From assembly GCA_002779555.1 (NCBI GenBank), contig PEWI01000142.1, forward strand, positions 1 through 5,472: a stretch of 5,472 nt of DNA, read 5' to 3'. The notes under the pieces are model-generated. The model ran no database searches, had not been told where the DNA came from, and was given only the letters and a program-made list of their open reading frames with translations. A program made the position numbers and the translations under genes. The DNA is from Candidatus Bathyarchaeota archaeon CG07_land_8_20_14_0_80_47_9 (GTDB lineage: Archaea > Thermoproteota > Bathyarchaeia > Bathyarchaeales > Bathycorpusculaceae). Below, in pieces: positions 1-4,740 of the stretch; the first letter of the stretch is position 1; every line of letters begins with the position of its first letter.

Positions 1-1
1 G

Positions 2-364
2 GATTTTCTGGGTTTGGATAGGACGAATTATCCTGAGAATGTTCGGATTGTGCCTGTTCCGACGACTGCGATTTTGGGTTTGAAGCATCTGCTGGGCGCG
101 TTTGCGTTTGGTGCTGATGGCGTTTTGGTGATTGAGGGCAGTCAGGAGATTGATGAGCGGTTTACGAAGAAGCGGATGATTGATTTGGGTCGTGAGCTGG
201 CGAAGTACGGTGTTGAGAACATGCGTGTGAGGTATAGTTATGTGCCTTTGCCGGTTTACAAGAAGGCTGCGGAACTGTTTAGCATGTTCACGGGCAGGAT
301 AAAGAAGTTCGGGCCGCTAGCTGAAGAGAAGCGTAGTGCGATAAGGCAGAAGTTACAGGTTTGA
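2..364 (+). CDS. MvhD-like hydrogenase/heterodisulfide reductase iron-sulfur subunit, 3' part, cysteines lost
   Basis: The reading frame is open from base 2, so the gene starts outside the window and 120 residues are visible. A TTG at 14 could be read as a start, but the residues before it (DFLGLDR) continue the family pattern, so the gene is more likely cut by the window edge. The alignment landmarks are DFLGLDRTNYPENVRIV (family: ADLAG-SR-QYPPNVRI), GADGVLV, a charged helix, and a C-terminal helix ending KKFGPL. MvhD passes electrons between a hydrogenase or other oxidoreductase and HdrA through a [2Fe-2S] cluster. The positions of the family motifs MCSGRVD and GCH-GDCHY are VPTTAILG and IEGSQEIDE here, so no Cys ligand remains in the visible part. 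It may be a structural or regulatory paralogue, or a domain fused to an HdrA-type protein upstream. The family is fairly certain and the role is not. Confidence 0.75.
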   Translation, partial: DFLGLDRTNYPENVRIVPVPTTAILGLKHLLGAFAFGADGVLVIEGSQEIDERFTKKRMIDLGRELAKYGVENMRVRYSYVPLPVYKKAAELFSMFTGRIKKFGPLAEEKRSAIRQKLQV

Positions 365-419
365 ATTGTGTTTGTGCTCTGATGCTCTTTGTGGGTGTTC
401 AGCCCTCTTACATATAGAT

Positions 420-461
420 TGAACTTGAAGTGAGTTCAGAGCTTGGGTTTCTGTTTTCGTT
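420..461. terminator. Hairpin plus T-rich tract between convergent genes
   Basis: A 6-bp inverted repeat, TGAACT (420-425) and AGTTCA (433-438) with a 7-base loop, lies between the stop of the MvhD-like gene and the stop of hicA. On the plus strand it is followed by a T-rich run (about 448-461). Archaeal termination depends mainly on T-runs, so this is a plausible terminator for the plus-strand gene. The assignment is inferred from position and composition only. Confidence 0.3.
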
Positions 462-683
462 CTAGTCTAGTAGTTTGAGGAGTTCCTCTTTTGTCAAGCC
501 TGCTTGTTGTATGATTGCGAGTAGCGTGCCTTTTTTGATGGTTTCGTGTCTTGGGACGGTGATTTTGTGCTTGCCGTCTGTTAGGAAGATGTGGCTTCCT
601 TTTTGGTGGACCGTTTTGAAGCCAGCTTTGTTGAGGGCTTTCAGGAGTTTGCGCCAAGAAAGTGTTGGCAGTTTTCTAGACAG
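462..683 (-). CDS. hicA: HicA-type mRNA interferase toxin with apparent CTG start
   Basis: Reading the minus strand from 683 down to the TAG at 464-462 gives 73 residues that match the HicA family along their whole length: LPTLSWRKLLKALNKAGF, then HQKGSHIF with the catalytic His in the G-S-H motif (residues 29-31), then ITVPRH, then IKKGTLLAIIQQAGL and a Leu-rich tail. HicA has a dsRNA-binding-like fold and cleaves mRNA when not bound by HicB. No ATG, GTG or TTG occurs between the upstream in-frame TAA (686-684) and the first conserved residues. The best start is CTG at 683-681, seven bases after a GGTG ribosome binding site (694-691); CTG at 671-669 is an alternative. The gene overlaps the hicB stop by 8 bases, so translation is probably coupled. 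Standard start rules miss this gene. The family assignment is strong and the start is inferred. Confidence 0.85.
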   Translation of the reverse strand: MSRKLPTLSWRKLLKALNKAGFKTVHQKGSHIFLTDGKHKITVPRHETIKKGTLLAIIQQAGLTKEELLKLLD

Positions 684-900
684 TTATTTCCACCAGCTCT
701 TTCTTGCGCTTTAGCTGGTTTAGTTCTTCTGGGAAGGCTTCTAGGTAGCCTTCTATGGCTTCGCGGATGTTGGTTAGGGCTTGTTCGCGGTTTTCTCCTT
801 GGCTTATGCAGCCTGGAAGCTCAACCACCTGGGCTGAGTAGCCGCCTTCGGCTTCTTCTCGGAGGATTACGGTGAACTTCAAGCCTTTTACTTTGATCAT
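676..900 (-). CDS. hicB: HicB-type antitoxin
   Basis: This 74-residue protein has the HicB/UPF0150 signature: N-terminal strands (KFTVILREEAEGGYSAQVV), the hallmark ELPGCISQGEN, and the helix REQALTNIREAIEGYLEA. The family has a partial RNase H-like fold that binds and neutralises HicA. No separate DNA-binding domain (HTH or ribbon-helix-helix) is visible after the helix, so this is the short form and self-repression of the promoter is less certain. The ATG at 900-898 follows AGGT (912-909) by eight bases. The gene comes first in the operon and overlaps hicA by 8 bases, so the antitoxin is made before the toxin; in many bacterial hic loci the order is hicA then hicB. Confidence 0.9.
   Translation of the reverse strand: MIKVKGLKFTVILREEAEGGYSAQVVELPGCISQGENREQALTNIREAIEGYLEAFPEELNQLKRKKELVEITV
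691..694 (-). promoter_or_regulatory. Ribosome binding site that supports the CTG start of hicA
   Basis: On the minus strand GGTG lies inside the end of hicB and is followed by seven bases and then CTG. GGTG is complementary to the archaeal 16S rRNA tail, and it also precedes the VOC, small basic protein and DUF4760-like starts in this window at 6 to 10 bases. It is the main argument for CTG at 683 rather than 671. Confidence 0.45.
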
Positions 901-936
901 AAGCCGCGACCTGTTAGTATTCAGTCTTTGATTTGA

Positions 937-952
937 TATAAACCTTCTTCGT
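937..952 (-). promoter_or_regulatory. TATA box and BRE for hicBA
   Basis: On the minus strand the sequence reads CGAAGAAGG followed by TTTATATC, a purine-rich BRE-like stretch next to an archaeal TATA box centred near 939. Transcription would start near 913, giving a leader of about 13 bases that contains the AGGT ribosome binding site and the hicB ATG. Confidence 0.6.
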
Positions 953-1086
953 TAATGAGGAAGCATTTCGTTTTTAGTTTGTGCAGTGGCTGTTTGGGGT
1001 TGTTGGGGTTTGGGCAGTTCTTGCGTAAGCCAAAAAAGGGGCTTGTGCCTTAGTGGTTGAGAAAATAGAGGGAGCCTGAGGACTCT

Positions 1087-1446
1087 TTGACGATTGATGT
1101 TAGGATTCCGTCTGAGGAGGAGATTTTGGAGAATCCTAAGCGGGCCGAGTTTTTGGGCGGGGCGTGGGTTGACAGTGGGAGTCCTGATGTGATTAATGTT
1201 TATTGGCATAAGAGGCAGAACCGTTTCACGGTTTACAGTTTGCTGCAGGTTTTGGAGCATGAGACTTTGCACGTGGTTTTGACTCGTTTTTTGAGTTTGC
1301 ACCTGTCGAGGAAGCTTGACCGCGTGCATCGCAGCAAGTGTGTTTGGCTGGATGAGGACAGGATGGTTTTTGTGAACGAGGTAAGGGTGGGGGAGTGGAT
1401 GCTTCCGCCGTATTATGAGGAGCCGACTGAGGACTTGCTAGAATGA
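1087..1446 (+). CDS. Small HExxH putative zinc metalloprotease
   Basis: This 119-residue protein has one clear functional motif: LEHETLHVVL, a canonical HExxH zinc site (H58, E59, H62) on a helix after a beta strand (VINVYWHK). A Glu in FVNEVRVGE (E98) is a candidate third ligand, as in gluzincin-type enzymes, but this is inferred. No signal peptide or membrane segment is visible in it. The start is TTG at 1087, five bases after GAGG (1078-1081); an in-frame TAG at 1066-1068 rules out a much longer protein. Its TGA overlaps the ATG of the next gene (ATGA), which ties it to a two-helix membrane protein. The pair may form a membrane-associated protease, although substrate and role are unknown. 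No clear TATA box was found upstream. The gene is well supported, the catalytic motif is seen directly, and the activity is inferred. Confidence 0.7.
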   Translation: MTIDVRIPSEEEILENPKRAEFLGGAWVDSGSPDVINVYWHKRQNRFTVYSLLQVLEHETLHVVLTRFLSLHLSRKLDRVHRSKCVWLDEDRMVFVNEVRVGEWMLPPYYEEPTEDLLE

Positions 1447-1664
1447 GAATAAAGCGCAGGTACTGGTTTCCTGTAATCCTCTTCATTGTCGGTCTTGTGT
1501 TGTTTTCGCTGGGCCAGTATTACACGTTTAGAGGTGAGGAGTCTGGTTTGGGTTTTGAGTTGTCGCTCTCTGGGCTGGTTCTTTGGGCTGTTCTTTTGGC
1601 GATCGGAATGATTTATGTGGCTCGTGTGCGTCTGAAAATCTTGCGGGATGCCAGCCGTTTTTGA
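1443..1664 (+). CDS. Small two-helix membrane protein coupled to the HExxH protein
   Basis: This 73-residue protein starts with a positive patch (MRIKRRY), followed by a hydrophobic helix at about residues 8-27, a short acidic loop (RGEESGLGFE), a second helix at about 42-60 and a basic tail (RVRLKILRD). The charge pattern suggests both ends lie in the cytoplasm. The ATG overlaps the TGA of the preceding metalloprotease gene, and GAGG upstream (1429-1432) can act as ribosome binding site, so the two are almost certainly one transcript. It could anchor the protease or be its substrate or regulator. The family is not recognised. Confidence 0.65.
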   Translation: MRIKRRYWFPVILFIVGLVLFSLGQYYTFRGEESGLGFELSLSGLVLWAVLLAIGMIYVARVRLKILRDASRF

Positions 1665-1853
1665 TGCCGCTTGGCGTCGGATGTGTGTCTGTGCGTAGTC
1701 CCATGCTTTTCCTCCTAGTGGATATGTTAGGCGTCCGCGTTTTTCTTTTGTTTAGCAATGAATCGAGCCTGTTGTAGTTTTGTCGTGAGTTGGGGGAGTG
1801 TTTGTCGGACAACTGGTGCTAGGGGTTGTTGTTTGGCTGTTTTCACAGCCTAG

Positions 1854-2126
1854 TTTTTTCATGTGTTGTTGGCTATGAAGCTTAACTCCGTTGTGAATCG
1901 GGATAAGGAGCATAAGAGGATCAAGGATATTGCGGACATTTATGCTCTTTTGTGGTTTTCTGGCATGCCTATTGCTGAGCTTAAGGCTGATCTTTTTCGA
2001 ATCTATTCTATGGAAAAGGCCAGAGAAACGGTGCGTGGCTTTACGAGAGATTAGGTTGATAAGGTTTCTGCAGCGATAGGAGTGGATTCTGGCGAGATTA
2101 GTAGAGTGCTGGCAGAACTGAAGTAG
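1854..2126 (+). pseudogene. AbiEii-like nucleotidyltransferase toxin, C-terminal relic with in-frame TAG
   Basis: The frame reads FFHVLLAMKLNSVVNR, then KEHKRIKDIADIYALLWFS. This pattern (hydrophobic, L-MKL, R, then K-D--D-Y-LL) is typical of the C-terminal half of AbiEii/MNT-type nucleotidyltransferase toxins of type IV toxin-antitoxin systems. The N-terminal catalytic part with its GSxxD motif is missing. A TAG at 1851-1853 closes the frame on the left and a second TAG at 2052-2054 interrupts it. The same frame then continues for 23 sensible codons (VDKVSAAIGVDSGEISRVL) to a TAG at 2124-2126, so the middle TAG looks like a mutated CAG. GTG at 1863 could start a 63-residue fragment. The preceding 1665-1853 holds no clear gene, and no partner antitoxin is visible. 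Family assignment is moderate; inactivation is likely. Confidence 0.6.
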
Positions 2127-2193
2127 TAACAGGCATGAACTTGAATTGACAATGTCGGCTGAAGTGGAGCTCTCAGGGCTGACCCTACTTCCG

Positions 2194-2201
2194 TTATATA
2201 T
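2194..2201 (+). promoter_or_regulatory. TATA box for the VOC gene
   Basis: TTATATAT is close to the ideal archaeal TATA box. Transcription would start near 2224, leaving a leader of about 65 bases before the chosen ATG at 2289. The box is followed by TTGGAC, recalling two other TATA-like sites in the window (411-424 and 2731-2744). Confidence 0.6.
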
Positions 2202-2278
2202 GAGTTGGACTTGCTGTTGAGGTCTGGGATGTTAGCGCGTTACGGATAGTATTTTATGTGGGTGTTGCTGTACGGTTT

Positions 2279-2284
2279 GGTGAT
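2279..2284 (+). promoter_or_regulatory. Ribosome binding site that decides the VOC start
   Basis: GGTGAT is an extended match to the archaeal anti-Shine-Dalgarno sequence and lies four bases before ATG 2289. It overlaps the alternative ATG at 2283, and no comparable site precedes ATG 2256. The same hexamer with the same gap precedes the TTG of the small basic protein at 3432. Confidence 0.6.
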
Positions 2285-2288
2285 GGTT

Positions 2289-2669
2289 ATGAAGGGCAAG
2301 TTTACGTATGTTGGGATAAGGGTTAGGGATTTGGAGAGGTCGATTGGTTTCTACACGGAGTTGCTGGGTATGAAGGTTGTGGGTCGGGGGAAGGTTGAGC
2401 AGACCCGGGGTGAGACGGTGGGTTTGGTGAGTGAGGAAGGCGGTTTCCTTCTTGAACTGAACTACTACGAGAAGGATAGTCCCTACGACACTAAGTACGC
2501 TGTGGGAGAGGGGTTGGATCATTTGGCGTTCAAGGTTGAAGATTTGGACAGGGCTTTGGAAGAAGCGCGAAAAGCAGGGTATCGGACTGTGTTGGAGATG
2601 AAGGCAGACGGTGGACGATGGGCTTACATAGAAGAGCCGAACGGAATCTGGATAGAACTCTTCCAATGA
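2289..2669 (+). CDS. Glyoxalase I-like VOC family protein
   Basis: The 126-residue protein has the two beta-alpha-beta-beta-beta modules of the vicinal oxygen chelate fold: YVGIRVRDLERSIGFYTELLGMKVV (residues 7-31) with the LLELNYY strand, then GLDHLAFKVEDLDRALEEARKAGY with YIEEPNGIWIELFQ. Its length and layout match bacterial glyoxalase I, a metal enzyme that isomerises the methylglyoxal-thiol adduct. Glyoxalase I binds metal through His, Glu, His, Glu. Here E56, H78 and E123 are at the expected places, but the first His is Tyr (Y7). It may therefore be an altered-metal enzyme, an epimerase or dioxygenase relative, or a non-catalytic VOC protein. ATG 2289 is preferred to ATG 2256 or 2283 because of the GGTGAT site and because VOC proteins usually begin a few residues before the first strand. 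It appears to be transcribed alone. Confidence 0.85.
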   Translation: MKGKFTYVGIRVRDLERSIGFYTELLGMKVVGRGKVEQTRGETVGLVSEEGGFLLELNYYEKDSPYDTKYAVGEGLDHLAFKVEDLDRALEEARKAGYRTVLEMKADGGRWAYIEEPNGIWIELFQ

Positions 2670-3391
2670 CCGTGCAATTGCGCTTCTTGGCTTTGCTGAG
2701 TAGTACTCTAAGCTGCCTACCCCTCCTCTATATATAGATTGAACCCCAAGCCCACGATTGCATTCATCCTACCCAGAGGCTTCGTTTCACCTTCCTCTCA
2801 AGGCACATAGCGGGCGCTGCGGAACTCAAGTTTTCCGACTCGTATACTCGATTCCGTATGCCCTTCATACATTAGCCCTATTGCTGCTCTTTTTTCTCAG
2901 ATAGCCCCTCTTTTCCCATCACGAGAACATAGCTTGACTGAACCTTGTATACTTCCTGCCTGATAACTGGTTTTTCGAAGCGTGAAGTTCTTCAAGCAAG
3001 TTTGGTTTGGATAAAACTTTACCCCAACCAAACCAATTACGTTGCTTCTATCAGGCCGTATACACGGTTCAGGGAAGAGTAGAGAGCAGGAACAGAGAGG
3101 CGCGCGCGCTGATGGTATGACCTGAAGATGTATCGTTCTCTTATTTGGTGAAAAGGGTCTTTGCTGATTTCAGTTTGGAACTTCGAAATAATATCACTTG
3201 TAGCTATGACTAAAAACTCGGTCGATCGGGTCGACACTTCCTCCCATCGTTTAACGTGTGACTCAAAAACATTCGCACAAGCATGTGCGCCAGAAGATCA
3301 AACCTCGATAGTCTATACTGTTAAAGGGGCAACTCTAGGAGCAACACTTCCTTTGAAGAAAAACGCATTTATGTTTTAACGTGCGCAAAAC

Positions 3392-3398
3392 CTTAATT
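3392..3398 (+). promoter_or_regulatory. TATA-like box for the small basic protein
   Basis: CTTAATT follows an A-rich BRE-like CAAAA (3386-3390). A transcript starting near 3420 would carry a leader of about 12 bases with the GGTGAT ribosome binding site (3422-3427). AACGTGCG (3378-3385), just upstream, repeats the right half of the palindrome near 3780. Confidence 0.4.
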
Positions 3399-3421
3399 CG
3401 TTTTGCCGATTATTCAAGAGT

Positions 3422-3427
3422 GGTGAT
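3422..3427 (+). promoter_or_regulatory. Ribosome binding site of the small basic protein
   Basis: GGTGAT lies four bases before TTG 3432 and ten before ATG 3438. The four-base gap is the same as for the VOC gene, so TTG 3432 is the preferred start. It is the best evidence that this very short frame is translated. Confidence 0.5.
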
Positions 3428-3431
3428 TGTA

Positions 3432-3524
3432 TTGAGCATGGGTAGTGCTAAGAAGAAGCCGATGACTAAGAAGGAAAGAGAAGAGAAAAGAAGAAAGCAC
3501 AAGGAGAAACAGTTGAAGAAGTAG
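3432..3524 (+). CDS. Small lysine-rich basic protein, 30 residues
   Basis: The frame begins TTG AGC ATG and runs 30 codons to a TAG at 3522. The product starts MSMGSAKKKPMTKKE and continues as a highly charged Lys/Arg/Glu helix ending QLKK. ATG at 3438 is the alternative start. An exact GGTGAT ribosome binding site and a TATA-like box at suitable spacing support expression. The composition suggests a disordered or single-helix protein that binds nucleic acid or ribosomes; it recalls basic tails of archaeal ribosomal proteins such as S25e, but no S25e globular domain follows. It is not recognised as a known family. It stands alone, about 290 bases before the next plus-strand gene. Confidence 0.55.
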   Translation: MSMGSAKKKPMTKKEREEKRRKHKEKQLKK

Positions 3525-3566
3525 TTCTAACCATTATGTGACATCCATTCTCGACGCTCTCCGAGC

Positions 3567-3776
3567 TCACTTGGCAAGTTCTGAAGCTGTTGAAACTTCC
3601 CATTTTTTGTTCGTATAGTGTCTTGACCATTTATCACCAAAGCAAATTATCTTCTTCACGCTTCTATGATTTGGGCAGTCTTCGATCTTTTTGGGACAAT
3701 AATATATCACGTGTGTGCATGAGGGACAAGAAATCCGAGAAACAAACAATATAAGGCACGTTTGAAGCGTTTTCAC
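3567..3776 (-). CDS. Cys-rich hypothetical protein, possible zinc-binding
   Basis: The frame encodes at most 69 residues from GTG 3776. Six cysteines and several histidines are spaced like metal ligands: C7, CPSC (17-20), C27, C34, H37, C45 and H53, with motifs SCPSCTHVIYYCPKK and EDCPNH. The C-terminal part (ICFGDKWSRHYTNKKWEV) looks like a compact globular end. No good ribosome binding site precedes GTG 3776, which lies inside a 9-bp palindrome. TTG at 3749-3747 would still keep the CPSC motif and leave the palindrome upstream as a promoter element. Read this way it diverges from the VDDAGIGD gene. The family is not recognised, and the frame could be chance, although the cysteine spacing argues against that. 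Confidence 0.4.
   Translation of the reverse strand: MKTLQTCLILFVSRISCPSCTHVIYYCPKKIEDCPNHRSVKKIICFGDKWSRHYTNKKWEVSTASELAK
3748..3755 (+). promoter_or_regulatory. TATA box for the VDDAGIGD gene
   Basis: AATATAAG lies about 26 bases before 3778, giving a leader of about 37 bases before ATG 3815. It abuts the left arm of a perfect 9-bp inverted repeat, so a protein bound there could block TBP or RNA polymerase. On the minus strand it reads CTTATATT and could be used in the other direction. Confidence 0.45.
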
Positions 3777-3784
3777 AAACGTGC
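3756..3784. repeat. Perfect 9-bp inverted repeat, candidate operator
   Basis: GCACGTTTG (3756-3764) and CAAACGTGC (3776-3784) are exact reverse complements separated by 11 bases. The arms are about two helical turns apart centre to centre, as expected for a dimeric DNA-binding protein, and lie between the TATA box and the start of the plus-strand gene, over the expected transcription start. It could also fold as an RNA hairpin in the leader. A half-site AACGTGCG recurs at 3378-3385 and AACGTGTG at 3253-3260. Confidence 0.6.
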
Positions 3785-3814
3785 GTATGGTTCATTTATC
3801 TCTTACACAAGGGG

Positions 3815-4357
3815 ATGGGGTTACTGACAATAATTGTTGACGATGCAGGCATAGGCGACCTACTTTTTGGCGTGGTTATAGCAGCCTTTCGCTGCGAAAC
3901 TCAGGAATTTACATACGATATCTTGGATGTCAAATATTTCAGGTCTTCCAGATTCCGGTCAAAAGAATATTTGAACCAGGCTTCAAAAGTCGTGTTTCAA
4001 CTGCTGGGTAAACTCCAGATCAAGAAGGACGAACAAATTCAAATCTGCAAAGGCTATGTCTTCGACAAAGCGGTAAATCGCCTAATAGAAGTGTACGGCA
4101 GCAGTCGGGTCGACAGAATCAAAGTTACCGGTGAGCCGCAGAGGCTGACAGAAATAGCGTACCTTGACGAAATCAGAAACTTGGGTTATGAACCGATAGA
4201 AGAGAGAGATGAGAAAAAGGCAAAGAGCTTCTTCCATATGATGAACTGGCTGAGGAAAAATCCAGAAAAACTGATTTATGCAAAGACCGGCTGGCCAAGA
4301 CTTCAGAGATACGGTTTATTCAGATCATACTGTCAAAAGCAATCAATAGAAGATTGA
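3815..4357 (+). CDS. VDDAGIGD-motif protein of unknown function, possibly RNase H-like fold
   Basis: The 180-residue protein starts with a hydrophobic strand running into an acidic turn (TIIVDDAGIGDLLFGVVIAAFR; D9, D10, D15) and a second hydrophobic strand. Further blocks are FDVKYF-like (DILDVKYF, 35-42), a helix at about 51-68, IQICKGYVFDKAV (75-87), DRIKVTGEPQRLTEIAYLDEIRNLGYEP (100-127) and FFHMMNWLRKNPEKLIYAKTGWPRLQRYGLFR (139-170). An acidic first strand followed by an antiparallel strand recalls RNase H/RuvC-type nucleases, but a complete catalytic triad cannot be assigned. No membrane segment or signal peptide is visible. The ATG at 3815 follows AAGGGG, a weak ribosome binding site. 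It is preceded by the TATA box and palindrome and appears to be transcribed alone. The gene is well supported; its function is unknown. Confidence 0.75.
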   Translation: MGLLTIIVDDAGIGDLLFGVVIAAFRCETQEFTYDILDVKYFRSSRFRSKEYLNQASKVVFQLLGKLQIKKDEQIQICKGYVFDKAVNRLIEVYGSSRVDRIKVTGEPQRLTEIAYLDEIRNLGYEPIEERDEKKAKSFFHMMNWLRKNPEKLIYAKTGWPRLQRYGLFRSYCQKQSIED

Positions 4358-4740
4358 GAAATCGGTTCTTGAGTCTACAAGGCGCTCATTGGTTTCAGGG
4401 ATTAGTAAGAAAATCGCCGAAGGCGTCTCTTTCAAAGCGCACTTCTCTTATATGTTGAATTCTAAAAGCTATGAAAATCGGGAAGTTGGAAAGACATCTC
4501 CACTTATGAGAGTTCACATCCTACGAACGTTGTCATCTTCATTTTTTAAGCCTACAATTACTATATTCCGTTTTCTGAATGAACGACAAAGACCAGCATG
4601 AAAGTGGAAGATGGTAATCTGCGTTATTTCCCAACTTTGTCTGAATGTTTTTTCTTCTTTTGGGCATTCTTCTTTTTCAATGAAGGCATACACTATTCTC
4701 CACGAAACAATACTCACTACTAACAATGCTATGCTACATA
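4358..4740. other. Gene-poor stretch after the VDDAGIGD gene
   Basis: Nothing here looks convincingly coding. T-rich runs on the plus strand (about 4540-4548 and 4647-4678) are plausible archaeal termination signals for the upstream gene. CTTATATG at 4447-4454 is a TATA-like sequence with only a 12-codon frame behind it. A minus-strand frame (4514-4726) is open but has no recognisable domain. Confidence 0.45.

Larger units (their letters stand above)
2670..3431. other. Gene-poor stretch with hairpins and broken minus-strand frames
   Basis: No convincing gene is present. The stretch begins with a TATA-like element (TATATATAG, 2730-2738) followed by GATTGAAC, which could drive an untranslated plus-strand RNA. 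Seen directly are a stem-loop at 3001-3032 (TTTGGTTTGG with CCAACCAAA), a GC alternation (3100-3109), the inverted repeat GTCGA/TCGAC (3221-3235) and a 6-bp hairpin CGCACA-AGCA-TGTGCG (3274-3289). The strong G+T bias of the plus strand ends here. On the minus strand an open frame at about 3037-3320, followed by another frame down to 2897, could be remains of one decayed protein gene. Confidence 0.5.

Noticed and set aside
952..1329. Minus-strand open frame of 125 codons
   Set aside because: It lies antisense to the HExxH gene, is rich in Pro, Gln and Asn without any domain, and is explained by the G+T bias of the plus strand.
1528..1812. Minus-strand open frame of 94 codons, including an ATG preceded by AGGAGG
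   Set aside because: It overlaps the membrane protein gene in antisense, and its composition is low-complexity Arg/Pro/Ser/Asn. The AGGAGG looks attractive, but the following residues resemble no protein family.
3100..3109. Ten-base alternating GC run, a Z-DNA-type sequence
   Set aside because: Too short for any claim and not tied to a gene.
3161..3379. Plus-strand open frame of 72 codons
   Set aside because: No ribosome binding site, no domain and no neighbour support; it crosses several hairpins.
4389..4601. Plus-strand open frame of 70 codons
   Set aside because: No ribosome binding site or recognisable pattern, with Ser/Lys/Phe-rich low-information sequence; it conflicts with an equally weak minus-strand frame.
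4514..4726. Minus-strand open frame of 70 codons with a TATA-like CTTAAAC upstream
   Set aside because: A leaderless GTG start near 4717 would fit the TATA spacing, but the protein has no convincing domain or strand/helix pattern, so it was not called.
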